DNA of 64,000 nucleotides. It comes from Nipponacmea schrenckii (lineage: Eukaryota > Mollusca > Gastropoda > Lottiidae). A program made the position numbers and the translations under genes. Positions 24,027-36,900 of this stretch are shown here, one piece after another. The notes beneath the pieces are model-generated. The model was not told the DNA's origin, did no database searches, and saw only the letters and a program-made list of their open reading frames with translations. The stretch is from assembly GCA_030562195.1 (NCBI GenBank), contig JAUJPP010000003.1, positions 45,576,602 to 45,640,601 on the forward strand. The letters run 5' to 3'. Every line of letters begins with the position of its first letter. Positions within the stretch are counted from its first letter, which is position 1.

Positions 24027-26814
24027 TTACACACTAATTGTTCTAAACACATTAAAACCACTAATAGCAGTACTTATAATCACTCCTGGTATTTGAGAAT
24101 GCCAGTGTAGTTCTTTAATCTCAGTTTGTCCTTGATGTATAAATAGTAACTGAGGGGGTATATCAGGTTCCTGACCATTGTCTCCATCTCTTTCCACAGC
24201 TAGATCCCATAATGTTATCTGATTATCTTCTCCTGATGCAGCAAATACAGAACTATCTGTAGGATGCCATTCAACTGATGTTATAGCTGATTTATGGTGT
24301 TTGAACAATGCTGCTGGTTTACCATGCTGAAAATTAACACAAGACATAATTTCAGCATTATAAGTTTGATACAAGTTGCACCCTCCACCCTACCAGGCCA
24401 ATGAGATAAGAGTAACTGTACTTGATTATATATAGTTTGAAGCTAGTAACATAGTTTACCAAGCAAGAACATAAGCTTGGAGAAACTGCTAGTGAGCTCA
24501 ATACAAACCTGAAATTGCCTTAGGTCCCAAACTTTAATAGTTCCTTCATCTCCACCACTTACAATAAAGGGATCATTTCTATTCCAATGTATCACATTAA
24601 TATCACCATCATGAGCTTTCTTTGTAGTTAACATACAGGCAGTCTTTGGTGCTGATCTGGAATCCCATACTCTTATTGATTTATCAACTGAACAAGATGC
24701 AAAGACCTACAAGAATTGAAGTAATATTATTACAAATCATGCAATAAACAATATACAGGAGAAACTAAAAGAAGTCGCACTGTGAGAAACACTGAACACT
24801 TATCGGATATCAGATCACATCGGGAAACATTTTAATTTACGTGGTCACTCACACAAAGATTTTAGTGTGCAAGTCTTATCCTTAATACCTAGGATTCCCG
24901 ATCTGGGAACGACCACAGACCACAGACGCACTTTGGAATTGGATTGTATCCATCAACTCAAATCCATGGCATCGAAGGGCATCAATGAATTTTATTAGTA
25001 GGGTCACATCACTGGCCCTTATTTATCTGTAATATTATTAACGTAAGGTCAAATTAAAATGTAGACAATATAAAGTATTATGATTTTATACCAAAAGGGT
25101 GACTTACATTATCTTCTGTAGGAGACCATTGTATATCCTCTACAGAATCGGTATGACCAGAGAAAGGTTGTTTACTAACATCCCACCCTGAAGCTGTTGG
25201 TGTCCATAGATGTATATCTTTTTTACAGTCACCAGATAATAGTTTACCTAGAATAATTAAAGGACTATAATTAACATGGAACATTTACATTTCGTACACG
25301 TCCATGTTATAATATGGTCATATATTGTTGTCAGCCGTCCGTCGGTCCGTCTGTCTACAATACGCAGACACTACAGTTTTCATCGGATTTGTATGAACTT
25401 TCAACCATCCTAGCATAATTAATAGTCTCACCTGGTGATAGTTTTGACCAATCTAAAGCATAACCTTCAGTTTTATGACCTTTAAATACATGTATAGGTT
25501 GTGGTGACTCCTGTGTTCTAGTGTATTCACCCATTACATCTGAACTGTTCAGGGCATTAATTGGTCTAGTTAAATCCCAGATATAAACATTACCCTTTTC
25601 TGACCAGGTAGCTGCTACATTCTTTTCTCCTAGTACTGTTGTCTACAAAAAAAAAAATGATCTGAAAGAAGTTCATTAATTACTATAGATTTTAATTACT
25701 AAACGAACTCAAATGTGAATTGAGGTCAGGTTTTTCTTTAAAGATAAACAGGCAATGTGATGATTACAGCAGATTTCTAAAAAAAAGTACTTACCCTGAT
25801 TCTATTGACACAACCATCATGTCTGACATTAGCTGTTTCTAATTCTGGTTCATCATCTTCATCATCATCATCATCACTGTCACCATCATCATCATCTTTC
25901 TTCTTAGTTTCATTTAAATTACTCATTTTCATCACAATAATTTTATTAGTTTTAATACCATCAGTCTGACTACCAGCAGCCATATAACAGGTATGGGGGT
26001 ATTCTTCACGATTTTCTCCATGGTGATCCCTCAATATATCAAAACTTAAACAAGGTGAGTCTGGAAGGAAAGAAGTTTTTTAAGGGATTTTACAGCTTAT
26101 CACTCATCATAATAAAAATTATTGAAATTTCTCTATTTTAACCATAAGATAAGCTTATGCCTCATTAATAATTTAATAAACATTATAGCTTCCAGTAGCC
26201 TACTAGTAGGCCTACCAGTTTTGTCTCGATTCTCAACAACTGCCTAATCTGGTTGTCAAAATGTTACAGAATCAGATTTGGACATTCAAGAGAAGAATAG
26301 GCCTACATTTTTGCGTACCAAATAAACCTACATTCGCAGTCCGAAAGGTTATCTATTTTTTTGTACGGTACTTTTAAGGAGCCATTGACATAATTGTAAT
26401 AGATCTTGTCAACTACAGTTCACACAACACGCACACATTTACGTCTTATCACTGTAGTGTAGGCCAATGCAGACTAGTCTGAAACTTGTTGACTCTATTC
26501 CAAGCTATCTTTACGGATATAGCTAAGGGGGGAACAGCTATCAGAGGTTGCTGGAAATAGAGTCAGCAAGTTTTGGGCAAGTCTACATATGAGGCCAACA
26601 ATAGCCTACAATAATAACACAACAAATGAGACCATGTTTTCTGTTAATTACCTGTTTGAGCCTGATGGTACATGTGATAGGCTGATTCATCACAAACTAA
26701 TTGTTCTCCATCTTCCATGTCATCTCCTGGTAAATAAACTTGACGTTTAGGTTTACTAGTTGATGCATTTTCTTCTTCGTTCATTTCAACATCGTTTTCA
26801 TTTTCGGAGGCCAT
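24027..26814 (-). CDS. GRWD1: Glutamate-rich WD repeat-containing protein 1
   Basis: Six minus-strand exons: 26814-26652, 26060-25795, 25642-25432, 25247-25108, 24706-24509 and 24326-24027. They sum to 1278 nt (425 aa; human 446). The N-terminus is acidic ([15 protein letters not shown]), followed by the conserved PKRQVYLPG and [13 protein letters not shown] segment typical of histone-binding WD40 proteins. A Asp/Glu run ([16 protein letters not shown]) comes next, then WD repeats with clear WD ends ([32 protein letters not shown]). GRWD1 binds core histones and acts in ribosome biogenesis and replication licensing in the nucleus and nucleolus. The acidic run is the likely histone contact. 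It is head-to-head with a plus-strand exon at 26939 and convergent with CIAO3. Confidence 0.96.
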
Positions 26815-26938
26815 TTTGCTAATAACACGTGCTTCCGGAATCGTGACCAGGTTTGACCTCAGTTAACATCTTTATTCAACCAATGAAACATCTCGAAATC
26901 AACCAAGTCTGAACTTCTTCGATACACTGTAAACAAAT
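26815..26938. promoter_or_regulatory. Divergent promoter upstream of GRWD1
   Basis: Within 124 bp lie an E-box CACGTG (26826-26831), immediately an ETS-type CTTCCGGAA (26832-26840), and a CCAAT box (26880-26884). This set is typical of TATA-less housekeeping promoters; the E-box fits a growth-controlled ribosome-biogenesis gene, which is an inference from vertebrate MYC targets. A plus-strand ATG with a good splice donor starts right after it. Confidence 0.65.
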
Positions 26939-26964
26939 ATGGCGGAGCCGCTGTGGAAAGAAAG
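26939..26964 (+). CDS. Short candidate first exon (MAEPLWKE...)
   Basis: ATGGCGGAGCCG in good context encodes MAEPLWKE plus two bases (AG) before a GT donor (phase 2). It is divergent from GRWD1 across 124 bp. Which transcript it starts is unclear. Its phase matches the exon at 40610 of the CCDC154-like gene (it would read ...KERPPAGFQ). It could equally open a separate gene whose later exons are near 29759 and 33043; no phase-compatible link was found for that. Moderate support as an exon, low support for any assignment. Confidence 0.45.
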
Positions 26965-27489
26965 GTAAAATTTGAAAATGTTTGAGTATAGATTGCTATC
27001 GATTGTTGATTGACAATGGTTAATAAATGATTGTTGAATCGTATTAAATATTTGTTATGTAAATGCCGTTTAAAAATTTGAAGTAGTGTCATTAATTAAA
27101 AAATTTGACGTTTTTGTCGTCTAATTCATTTCAATTTGGCATCACGTCATCTTTTTCAACCCAGATCCCCAAAAGATGATGGTCATTGTCACTGGTGTTG
27201 GTCTACATTCTTTTTGTACTTACTAGTCCTTCAACATCTGCCGCTGTCTTCGCTGTCTTTATTCCAATTGGAGACGCTGAATGATAGCTATTATTACTAT
27301 TATTATTCATTTAATTAGTTCTAGCGCAATGCAATATTATAAGTCAATGTAAACGTAGGAGTAGTTCTAGTCTATCACTGCAAATAACTGTCAAAAAGAA
27401 AATCAGGTCAGAGGCAGAATGTTTCCAACCACTTTGTTCTGTACCTCTGTGTCTGTAGCCTACTCTGAACTAGGCTAATAATCAGAATT

Positions 27490-28680
27490 GCAAGGTCTGA
27501 CTGACAATGAGTTTGTCTGTTGTAGCCGGACTGACATTATTTCTTTTTGATACCTTGAATTTGATTGAGATTGTCTGTTCTAGCCTTCCTGACATTATTT
27601 CTTTTTTTAAAACCTAATTTGATTGAGTTTGTCTGTTGTAGCCTGACTGACAATATTTCTTTTTAAAAACTAATTTGATAGGTTTGTCTGTTGTAGCCTG
27701 ACTGACATTATTTTTTTTTAAAACTAATTTGATTGAGTTTGTCTGTTGTAGCCTGACTGACATTATTTCTTTTTAATACCGGTACCCTTGAATTTGATTG
27801 AGTTTGTCTGTTCTAGCATTACTGAAATTATTTCTTTTTTTAAAACCTAATTTGATTGAGTTTGTCTGTTGTAGCCTGACTGACAATATTTCTTTTTTTA
27901 AAACCTAATTTGATAGGGTTTGTCTGTTGTAGCCTGACTGACAATATTTCTTTTTTTAAAACCCAATTTGATTAAGTTTGTCTGTTGTAGTCTGACTGAC
28001 ATTATTTCTGTTTGATACCTTGAATTTGATTGAGTTTGTCTGTTGTGGGCTGAGTGACATTATTTCTTTTTAAAAACTAATTTGATTGAGTTTGTCTGTT
28101 GTAGCCTGAATGACATTATTTCTTTATAAAACCTTATTTGATAGGGTTTGTCTGACTGACAATATTCCTTTTTTTAAAATCTAATTTGATTGAGTTTGTC
28201 TGTTGTAGCCTGACTGACATTATTTCTTTTTAAAAACTAATTTGATTGAGTTTGTCTGTTGTAGCCTGAATGACATTATTTCTTTATAAAACCTTATTTG
28301 ATAGGGTTTGTCTGTTGTAGCCTGACTGACAATATTCCTTTTTTTAAAATCTAATTTGATTGAGTTTGTCTGTTGTAGCCTGACTGACATTATTTCTTTT
28401 TAAAAACTAATTTGATAGGGTTTGTCTGTTGTAGCCTGACTGACAATATTCCTTTTTATAAAACCTAATTTGATTGAGTTTGTCTGTTGTAGCCTGACTG
28501 ACAATATTTCTTTTTAAAAACTAATTTGATAGGGTTTGTCTGTTGTAGCCTGACTGACAATATTCCTTCTTTTAAAACCTAATTTGATTGAGTTTGTCTG
28601 TTGTGGCCTGAATGACATTATTTCTGTTTTAAACCTTATTTGAAAGGGGTTTGTCTGTTGTAGACTGACTGACATTATTT
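27490..28680. repeat. Minisatellite, about 55-60-bp unit, around twenty copies
   Basis: Head-to-tail units of the form GAGTTTGTCTGTTGTAGCC, then TGACTGACATTATTTC, a T/A-rich stretch and AATTTGAT. Units vary mainly in the length of the T and A tracts and in GACATT versus GACAAT. Some adjacent pairs are repeated as higher-order blocks (for example near 28060-28290). No coding content. Confidence 0.93.
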
Positions 28681-29490
28681 TAGCTGTATTAATGCAACAA
28701 TTTAAATTTTGTTTCCTTGAATTAATCTTAAAGTCAGATTATTACTCATAAAAGCAGTGTACACCTAATTAAGTTTTAATCATTTAGCAACATGATAAAA
28801 ATGACTATATAGAGTGGTACGGTACTATTTGTAAAAGAAAGCTAACACCAAGAAATTATATGTCTGATATTCTAAATAATTATAAATATTTCTCATGGCC
28901 TGTAGACTGCTTAGTATTTCATAAAGTATATTTATTGTTATTAGTGATCAATGTAGGATTAGCCCTAAACTATGATCTGTCATTTATTTGAAATGAAAGA
29001 AAAAAGCTAAGGTGATTAGCCTATTATTTTTTAAAGGAATAAATAAGTTTTCTCTTATTGTATGCCTATTCCTTATGGCAAAATCATTAACTATTACTTA
29101 GCAGAACTGATAACAGAGGTATTAAAAGTAGGCCTACTATGCTAGGGCCTACAATAAATAACTATAGTATATTTGACCTAGATAATATGACAATGTTAAA
29201 AAAAACTCAACTGGTTTCTTCTTTGGATTCCTTGGTCAAGCTTGTCCACAACTACATTGTGAATTGTCTTGTTTTTGTCTTTTATCTTTGAAAAGTTGGT
29301 CAAGCAAATTATAAAGAAATATCCATGGGAATTTAATGTATTGTTGTGTTGTAATAAAATATTAATGCCATGAAACATATTGTTGATGATAATATTAGTG
29401 TTGTTATGTCGTGAAGGCGTGCCATTTCCAAGTTAACTGTAATAAATTATAGGAATTGATTTTTCTGTCATTATGATTGTTTTCTGTAGA
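28681..29490. other. Noncoding AT-rich stretch
   Basis: No exon, RNA gene or clear repeat seen. Confidence 0.4.
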
Positions 29491-29758
29491 GGTAGATTAT
29501 CATATTGACATTAAGACTATACAAAGCTATGATCCTAGTATTAAATTGATTTTTAGTCCCAATGGACAACTTCTCACCGTTCATTCTTTCTTTAATATTG
29601 TATTATGATATATTATGTTTACACTTATAGAACTGGCTAATTGTTATTTTCCCACTTCTACAATTGTTAATATCATAAAATTGATATAAAGGCTTGATAT
29701 AACTACATGAGTTTATTTGATCTCATTGCCTTCATATAGGCTATTGATAGGTTTTTAG

Positions 29759-32700
29759 ATTATATCATTGACTACATACTGGTATAATCTTAATGGAATA
29801 ATTGCAAATCTATACTGGATGAAATCCAATGAAATCATCATGACTTACTGTAATCCTTTGAAAAAATTTCAAAATGAATTGAAGATATTTATACGCAATG
29901 ATGGAATAGATTTGATCTGTTGCAATTTCAAAGGTCCAGAACAGTTTGAGACTCTGGCATACTCTTTATTATATACACGGCAAGTATGGGTCAATGAGGT
30001 GCATAAACTTAGATGTAATCAATATATATATATATAGATGGCAGAGACTGGAGCTTGATTAATACCGGTATCTTTGAAATATCAAAATTGGTTTCTTCAT
30101 TGTTTAATTATGAAGCTTAAAATGGTTTAGTTTTGTTCTGTAAAGCATGATAAAATCCACATTTCTGTTGGTTACACAAGATATTTCCAGCTCTTCCTGA
30201 TTGTTTTATAGTGAAGAGATCTGATTTTGTTACATTTCTACCTTGAACAATGTTCATAGTTGGGCAATTGATTGAAATGAAAAATAAATTGCATCCTCGT
30301 TAACAAGGTATTTGTGTCCAAGTGTCATGAAGCTTTATTTCAATATTATGAGGTACACCTATTTGGAAAGAGATGTGGATAGTTACAGATTTGAATTATT
30401 TCATACAGAATGAAATATGAATATTGAAGTAAGAGCACACTAATAGAATGTTTTAACCTATAAAATTTGTCCATGTATGACTGGATAATCAATGCAATGC
30501 ATTGTTTGATATTTCTTGCTCGATGCATTTTTTGATCTTTGTTGCTTGGTAACAATTTTAACAGGGAATTCTCTTCTTGATTAACTAATTAGAGGTTAAT
30601 TAGAGACAAACCAGTATTTTTCCTAATCATTAAAACATCTCTACTTTCTATTGATAAGTACATGTATGTATTATTATGTATTATTGAATATATAATAAAT
30701 ACTTGAAAATAAGGTAAATTCATTTCGAATGAAAGATAAAAAAGAAAGAAGTTATTATATTCTTCTTGATGTTTATACACTACTCAATTATCATCTACTA
30801 TTGTTTAGATTAGTATCATAATTTTTTTCAGACAATTCCCTATATCAGACTCTCTCACATTGTAAGTTGTTTATGCTATTATATTCCAACATGTATGCTT
30901 TATTACGTATTTCGACTTTGGCGAAAACGTATTGTAATCGTTCGGATTATTTTATTTTATTTTATTTTTTTTTTTTGTAATTCTTGGATGAGTTTGCAGA
31001 CAAACTGGTAATAGGTGCAGAAATTCTAAATCTACAGTTGATCTTAGAATGATTTCTATTATCAAATAAAACAAAACCGGAAGTTCTATCTCTGACAGGA
31101 AGTGAGAACCGGAAGTTAAGGTTTTTTTGCTTTAGCAAGTTTATTTTCAGTTCGATTTTGACCGGATTTTCAGATTTGAAAACTTTAATGTATTTGTCAA
31201 CTAACAATTATCGGTTTTATGCAATTAGGTTAAATATTTTACCCACGATTTGCAATTCAATATTCAAGGGTCATCGGCAAAAATTTCAGACCGTGATTTC
31301 TCCTTTAATATAAATGGTAAAATTTTGAAACTTTACCAGTTGATAGGCGATTGTTTATAATTTTTGAAAAAATGTGAAAAAAAAAATTCCACTTCCGGTT
31401 TAGCCTCAAATGACGTAATTACGTAACTTCCGGTCTATAACTGCTAGGTGAAAAGTGAAAACTGTTTTATAAATAACTTGTCAATAGTAATTGATTTGAC
31501 CTAAATAATTAGGTCAAGCTGCCATATCGGCCGCCATTTTGAATTTTCGTTACAATTCTTAAATCCGAAATTCAGACACTACTGATAGACCGAATTTCAA
31601 ACTGTATAGGAATCATTAATGTGCACATTCTGTAGCACATGGGGCCTTTGTTTATTGTTTTCATTCAAATTATCTGATTGTTTCGGCTAATGAATTTGGA
31701 CAACCTGGTCAAGAGTTAACTCAGTCGGAAACTCAGATTGGTACCGAGGTAAGTTTATTTGCTCATTTTGAAACAAAATTGTTTGTTACTGGTTTGGATA
31801 AATGTGACTTGTTGTAGGTCTTTATCTGGTGTACTCCTGCGTACATATATAACAATGATTGTTAGTTTTATGTTAATCTGTTAAATGTGATTTTGATGAA
31901 ATTTAGCACATAGATACAATGGATCATTATCTGCCTTTTCTTGGAGACCGATTTTCAAATTTCGTATTTTCTTTCGAATTATTTAAATTTCGATTTTTTC
32001 AAAATTAGGTCACTTTAACGGATACGGAAGGTGTGACCCACTTAATCTATGACCTTGAAAATTAGGTCAAATAATATTCAATATATTGTCTACGAGTAGA
32101 TATTTTTTAATTTGGCTTACTTAAAAAATTCATAGAGATAAGTGTACTTAAATACAGCAAAAATTGATAATTTTCATATTTTCGCCATCATTAACCGTTA
32201 CGGAAGGTGTGACCTAATTATTTTATGACATTGAAAACTAGGTCAAATGATATTCAATATATTGTCTAGATGTAGGTAATTGCAAATTTAGCCTACATAA
32301 TATTTTAAGGCTCTCGAAATACGTTCATAATTGTAAGCAATTCTAGTTTATTTGTTACTTTGGTAAACATTTATCTAATTTACTTGGCTTGGCTAGCTAG
32401 ACATGACTACAAAATTAAAATTTTAATGTTTTTTTTAATCAGTGGAATTGAATACATGTCAAATGAAATTACATGAAATGAAAGAAGTTTTATGTTTTCT
32501 GTCTTCTTACGGGTAATGAAAACAGGTAATGCAGTGTGCAATGAGGGAAATCTTACAAGGACAGCGGCATTAGCCTACCCTTTTTGCAATTTCAAACTGT
32601 ATAGGAATCATTAATGTGCACATTCTGTAGCACATGGGGCCTTTGTTTATTGTTTCATTCAAAGACTAGACATTTTTCTGATCTGCATTACTGACAAGGC

Positions 32701-33228
32701 AAAACAAGATTAAACCCTGGACCCCTTAGGTTAGCGAGCAAGCATCGAACTTACTGAGCCACCCTGATTCCTTACATAGTGTCAAAACTATATGACAGAA
32801 TGCCTTTAGAAGTCAATATCCATTTGTTCTTTCTCAGAGATAGAACTGTGCCAGTACCAGTAACTTTTTTCTCTAAGAAAGGTGAACTCATATTTCTCTG
32901 TTAGAGATCCATTAAAAACAATAATTTTGCAATAAAAAAAAAAAATATCAACCTAGAGTGCAACAAAGTAAGAATCTAGGTCAATAATGTGTTTCTTTTA
33001 AACCATTTAGAAATTTTCATTGTTTATTATGTATCGGTACAGGAATGTAAATATACCGGTATGTACAAAACAAAACATGTTTTGATACTTGATTATGAAA
33101 GAGAAGGTTTTGAAACACATATCAATTCAATATTTAAGGACATTTTAACACATCCGCTTAATTATTATCTGTCTCGGCTGATTGGTTCAGGACAATTGAT
33201 GTTCTGTTATGATTGGATAAGATTATAG
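29759..33228 (+). CDS. Unrecognised gene or remnant; two phase-compatible exons
   Basis: Exon candidate 29759-29998 (240 nt, phase 0 at both ends) has an acceptor TTTTTAG and a GT donor. It encodes a well-mixed sequence with YWYNLNGIIANLYWMKSNEI and a later QFETLAYSLLYTRQVWVNE. A terminal exon candidate 33043-33228 (phase 0) encodes ECKYTGMYKT... ending GSGQLMFCYDWIRL and stop. An earlier piece near 29492-29577 (VDYHIDIKTIQSYDPSIK, then IFSPNGQLL) may be another exon and looks beta-propeller-like, but its donor is weak. I do not recognise the protein. The first exon could be the one at 26939, but the phases do not join. Either exons are missing from my model or the gene is decayed. A dispersed repeat fills the intron. 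Confidence 0.35.
30908..32340. mobile_element. Dispersed repeat family A, copy 1
   Basis: Nearly identical to 48948-50076 over its whole length except for about 297 extra bases at 31593-31889. Starts CGACTTTGGCGAAAACG then CGTTCGGATTATT and a T tract. The body is rich in CTTCCGG motifs and repeats GGAAGGTGTGACC. No transposase, reverse transcriptase or clear terminal inverted repeats were seen, so it looks non-autonomous. The short open frames inside are the same in both copies and are not convincing proteins. Confidence 0.85.
31593..31670 (+). repeat. 78-bp direct repeat, copy 1
   Basis: Starts AATTTCAAACTGTATAGG and reads through GCACATGGGGCCTTTG. It is almost identical to 32588-32663. This copy lies at the left edge of the segment that is absent from the other family A copy. 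Confidence 0.85.
32588..32663 (+). repeat. 78-bp direct repeat, copy 2
   Basis: Second copy of the sequence at 31593-31670, differing mainly by one T. Lies outside family A copy 1 on its right. Confidence 0.85.
32695..32772 (-). mobile_element. tRNA-derived SINE head, minus strand
   Basis: Read on the minus strand it begins AATCAGGGTGGCTCAGTAAG (box A-like), followed by a degenerate anticodon arm and GGTCCAGGGTTTAATC (degenerate box B). Not a functional tRNA. Confidence 0.5.
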
Positions 33229-33954
33229 ACATAACGTTGTCAAAATATGCTTCCATACTAAATCAATAAGAATTTCATGCGTGTGACGAACAATGAAATT
33301 TATTGATTTCTAAAAATAACTATCAGAATGTTTTAAGATTCTTCAATGCTAAGACTATTGCTTTTATTTGTCTCTTAATTTTATGTGAAGAAGCATTGAG
33401 TAGATGTAAATAAAGTAGGAATAGTTTAAAACTGACTGATTGGACGGAAGTGTAATAATTTAGTGCCTTAGTGATTCACTGTTCTGGTGTTATTTTAATT
33501 ATAAATCATACCTTTCTTAATGGACAAAAAATATGTCAGTGAACTGTTTTTCAGAGAACACATCTTGACACTAATTGCTTTCTACACCCTTTTGATAAAC
33601 TCAGTTTAAAAACAAAAAGCTATTTGAGATCCAAGAAACATTTTTCGGATAATGTTTTGAACCAGGAAGCTTACTCCTGTATACATATTTGAAGTGTAGT
33701 TTCTAGTGGACGACATTTTAATGTTCGTTAATAAAATAAAGGTTGATATTCTCAGTCACCTTAAAAATATCAGTTCCAGACTTGTTGTGTTTTAAATGAT
33801 TTGGAGATACAGTATCTAAAACTGTGTTGTTAGCTTAAAAAGGAGATGTGGACTGTGAATTAGAAATTGTGATGTTAAATTCATTCAATGAATTTCATTA
33901 TATTTAGTAATTTAAACATTAATTATGAAATGGATAGTTTTAGAGGAAAACAAA

Positions 33955-36900
33955 ATGTCAAGAATTAATAGCAGTTCTTTGGATCCACCTTTTGCTGTGG
34001 ATTTTCCTACAAATGGTAGAAGGTAAATAATGCTTTTCTTTTAATATATTTTGTTTGTTTGTTAATACCAACTACCATGAAAATGACTTTCAGAAAAAAT
34101 TTTGTGCAAAAAATGCCAATATTGAATATGCAAAAAGTTTTTAAAATTATGTCTCCCATTCTTCCTTATACATTTAATTTATTTCTCTTAACTACTCAGC
34201 AAGCCACAGTTTTACCATTTACAATTCAAAGTATTTAAGTATGATTTCACTATTGTTTCTTTTTGGTTTTCTAATATTATTTTATTCTGATCTCCATTGT
34301 AATCTGATAAGTTTTATGCCAAAGTCTTCTTCTTCTGAAGTTACGTTAAACCAATCAAAGAGCCTGTTTCTTGATTACAATGGACCATTGTGGAAAAGCA
34401 AAACATAAAGAAGCTGTTATAAAGGAAGAGAAAAAGTAAGCTATGGATATTGAGTGAGAAGTTTCAGATTTCTCAAACTAAAATAAAATTGCCAAAAAAT
34501 GTGTGTCCAAGAAACTCACCCAGAACAATGTAAACTTTAATAACAATTTTTGTTCAGGTCATAACTTTGACTCATGAGACAATAGGTGAGGTCAAATCTC
34601 GTGTCAGTGTTCTGTGTTAGTGTAAACGCCATCACATAACACGAAATTTGAACTCAGTCTGATAATATACAGTGTACACTCAGTAATCTGACACACTCGC
34701 TAACCTGATCCACACAGGCTTCAGCCATAAGCTTTTATCAACTGTTGCAGAGTGTGCAACAAAATATGAATAGGTATTGATCACTTATGGGATGAGACCA
34801 TGTTTTTCTCATTTGTTGAGTTTTGCACGGAAATTGATATTCAGAGCAAGTGAAGCTAATGCGGAGCATTCATGACTTTATTTTTAAAGAACTAAAAACA
34901 ATTATCTAATGTTTATTCTACACATTCTATACAATTAATGGTTATAATTATATATAAGAAGGACAAAGTATTCAGTAAGATGATTTATAATTGATAAAAA
35001 AATAAAGGATAGGTTCAAGTGTTTATTAGAAAATAAATAATTCAGAAATTGTTCATTGAAACAGTTATATAAGTAATTAGTATATCAATTGAAGTATTTG
35101 TATTTATTCAATAATATTAGTAAGGCCTGAATGTAAAAGTCAATTGTTTTAAAATCTACAGTTTATTTTTTTTCTCACAAAAAAAAAAAGAAGAAATAAG
35201 TTTTGAATGATCCTTGGTTGTACTTGGTTTGGTTTTTACAAAGCTCAGCACCAAAACTAGTTTAAGATGCTTAAACTTAACAAAAAGCATGCTCCGTTTT
35301 TGACTAATCCTTTTAGAACTCATTCATTTTAGTCATGTTACCTACATTTTAATAGCATATAAAGAAATATTTTCATGTATTTGATAATGAAAAGTTTGCA
35401 TACTGCCACTTTAACCACAATGTTTGTGTTTCCATTTCTACAGAACATTGAAATTTGTAAAACTATAGTAGGCCTATTGTTTGAGGAAGTAACTTTAATT
35501 TTTGTAATTAGCACTGAAATATTAATCTATTTCATTTCCTATTGTGTGAATTATTTTTGTTTTATGTTACATGTTACAGAATCTACTTACTGTAAAATCT
35601 ACAGAAAACTAAACATACCTTGATGTCTTGTAACAACAGCCATTTTGTAACTATGCTATGTGAGTAAAGGTATACATATAAACTGATACTGAGAAAGACA
35701 TAGTCAAATTTCATATTCAATAAATGTTTTGTACAGTATTGTTGAAATAGAATATTAAGTACCAATACAAACAGAGAAATCTTATTATATATATCAACAA
35801 TGTCAATGACACTCATTCAAATAAATAATTGTTCATTGAATGTAAATGGTATAAATCAAGTAGGGGCTAAATTCAATATCTCAAGCCCCTTTTTATCGGC
35901 TAGTGTAGTGTGCCATGTTCTGCCATGTATTAAGTTGACTTGGTAGGCCTGTAAATAATTTTAAATTGTAACTTCTTAATTACCAATAATTTGTTGATGA
36001 AGGTTTAGTATTTAGATCTATGGTTCTTAAATTTTGAAGTGCAGTGAAAATCTGATAAACATATTGGTTGTGGGGCATTTTTCATCCACCGTATATAATC
36101 CGTTTATTATTGTATTTCTTCCTTAGATACCTATAGTGTTTAGATCTTGGATTAACTTGATATCCAACTTTAAACATAGAAATTGAAAATTATTTTTATT
36201 TGATGTTTGGATTAAAATTAGCTCAAATAAGACCAGGATAATGTGCACAATTTAAAAGAATGGATTATTTTGATGTAACCCATTGTATATGGTATTGATA
36301 TGATTGGTTTGGATCATGGATGAAGTATTTCGTGAAAATTTACTTCGCGAGAGTTTATTAAGAGAGAGTTTGTTAAAGAAATCATTACAAAGTTTCAATC
36401 AGTAAGTTTCTTTTATTAAATAGTGTCATTTAAAACATAAATGGATACATTGAATGGACTGATGTATAGTTTCTGAGCTGTTCTGTTAAATTTTCCTTGT
36501 AATAAACAGACTATTATTCATTTACAATTCTTTGTCAATTATTCCTTTAACCATTATAATAAGACATCATAAAGGTTTAAATGCAGGTGATAAATTTTAA
36601 ACAAACATTTTTTGATTTTTTGTTTCCATCTGTCAGTAATGCAGGTTGGAGAACTGGTATAGTCATACAGATAGTACCGGTACATTGAACTCTTGCGTCA
36701 AGTAAAAAATTGTTCTCTGTAGGATAATACTATTATAAATACTGGAATGCAGAAAATAAGACTGAAAATGTGTATAGTCCTACAGATAGTACATTGAACT
36801 CTTGCGTCAAGTAAAAAATTGTTGACTGTAGGATAATACTATTATAAATACTGGAATGCTGAAAATAAGACTGAAAATGTGATTCAAATTCTCAAGATAT

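Noticed and set aside
27136..27318. Open frame MASRHLFQPRSPKDDG... that could join the 26939 exon in phase
   Set aside because: Ends in a low-complexity Tyr run from a TTA/TAT repeat, with no domain character. The acceptor is possible but the exon is not convincing.
30962..31207. Open frame starting MLVDKYIKVFKSENP, repeated at 48938-49240
   Set aside because: It lies wholly inside dispersed repeat family A. The two copies diverge by a frameshift, and it resembles no transposon protein.
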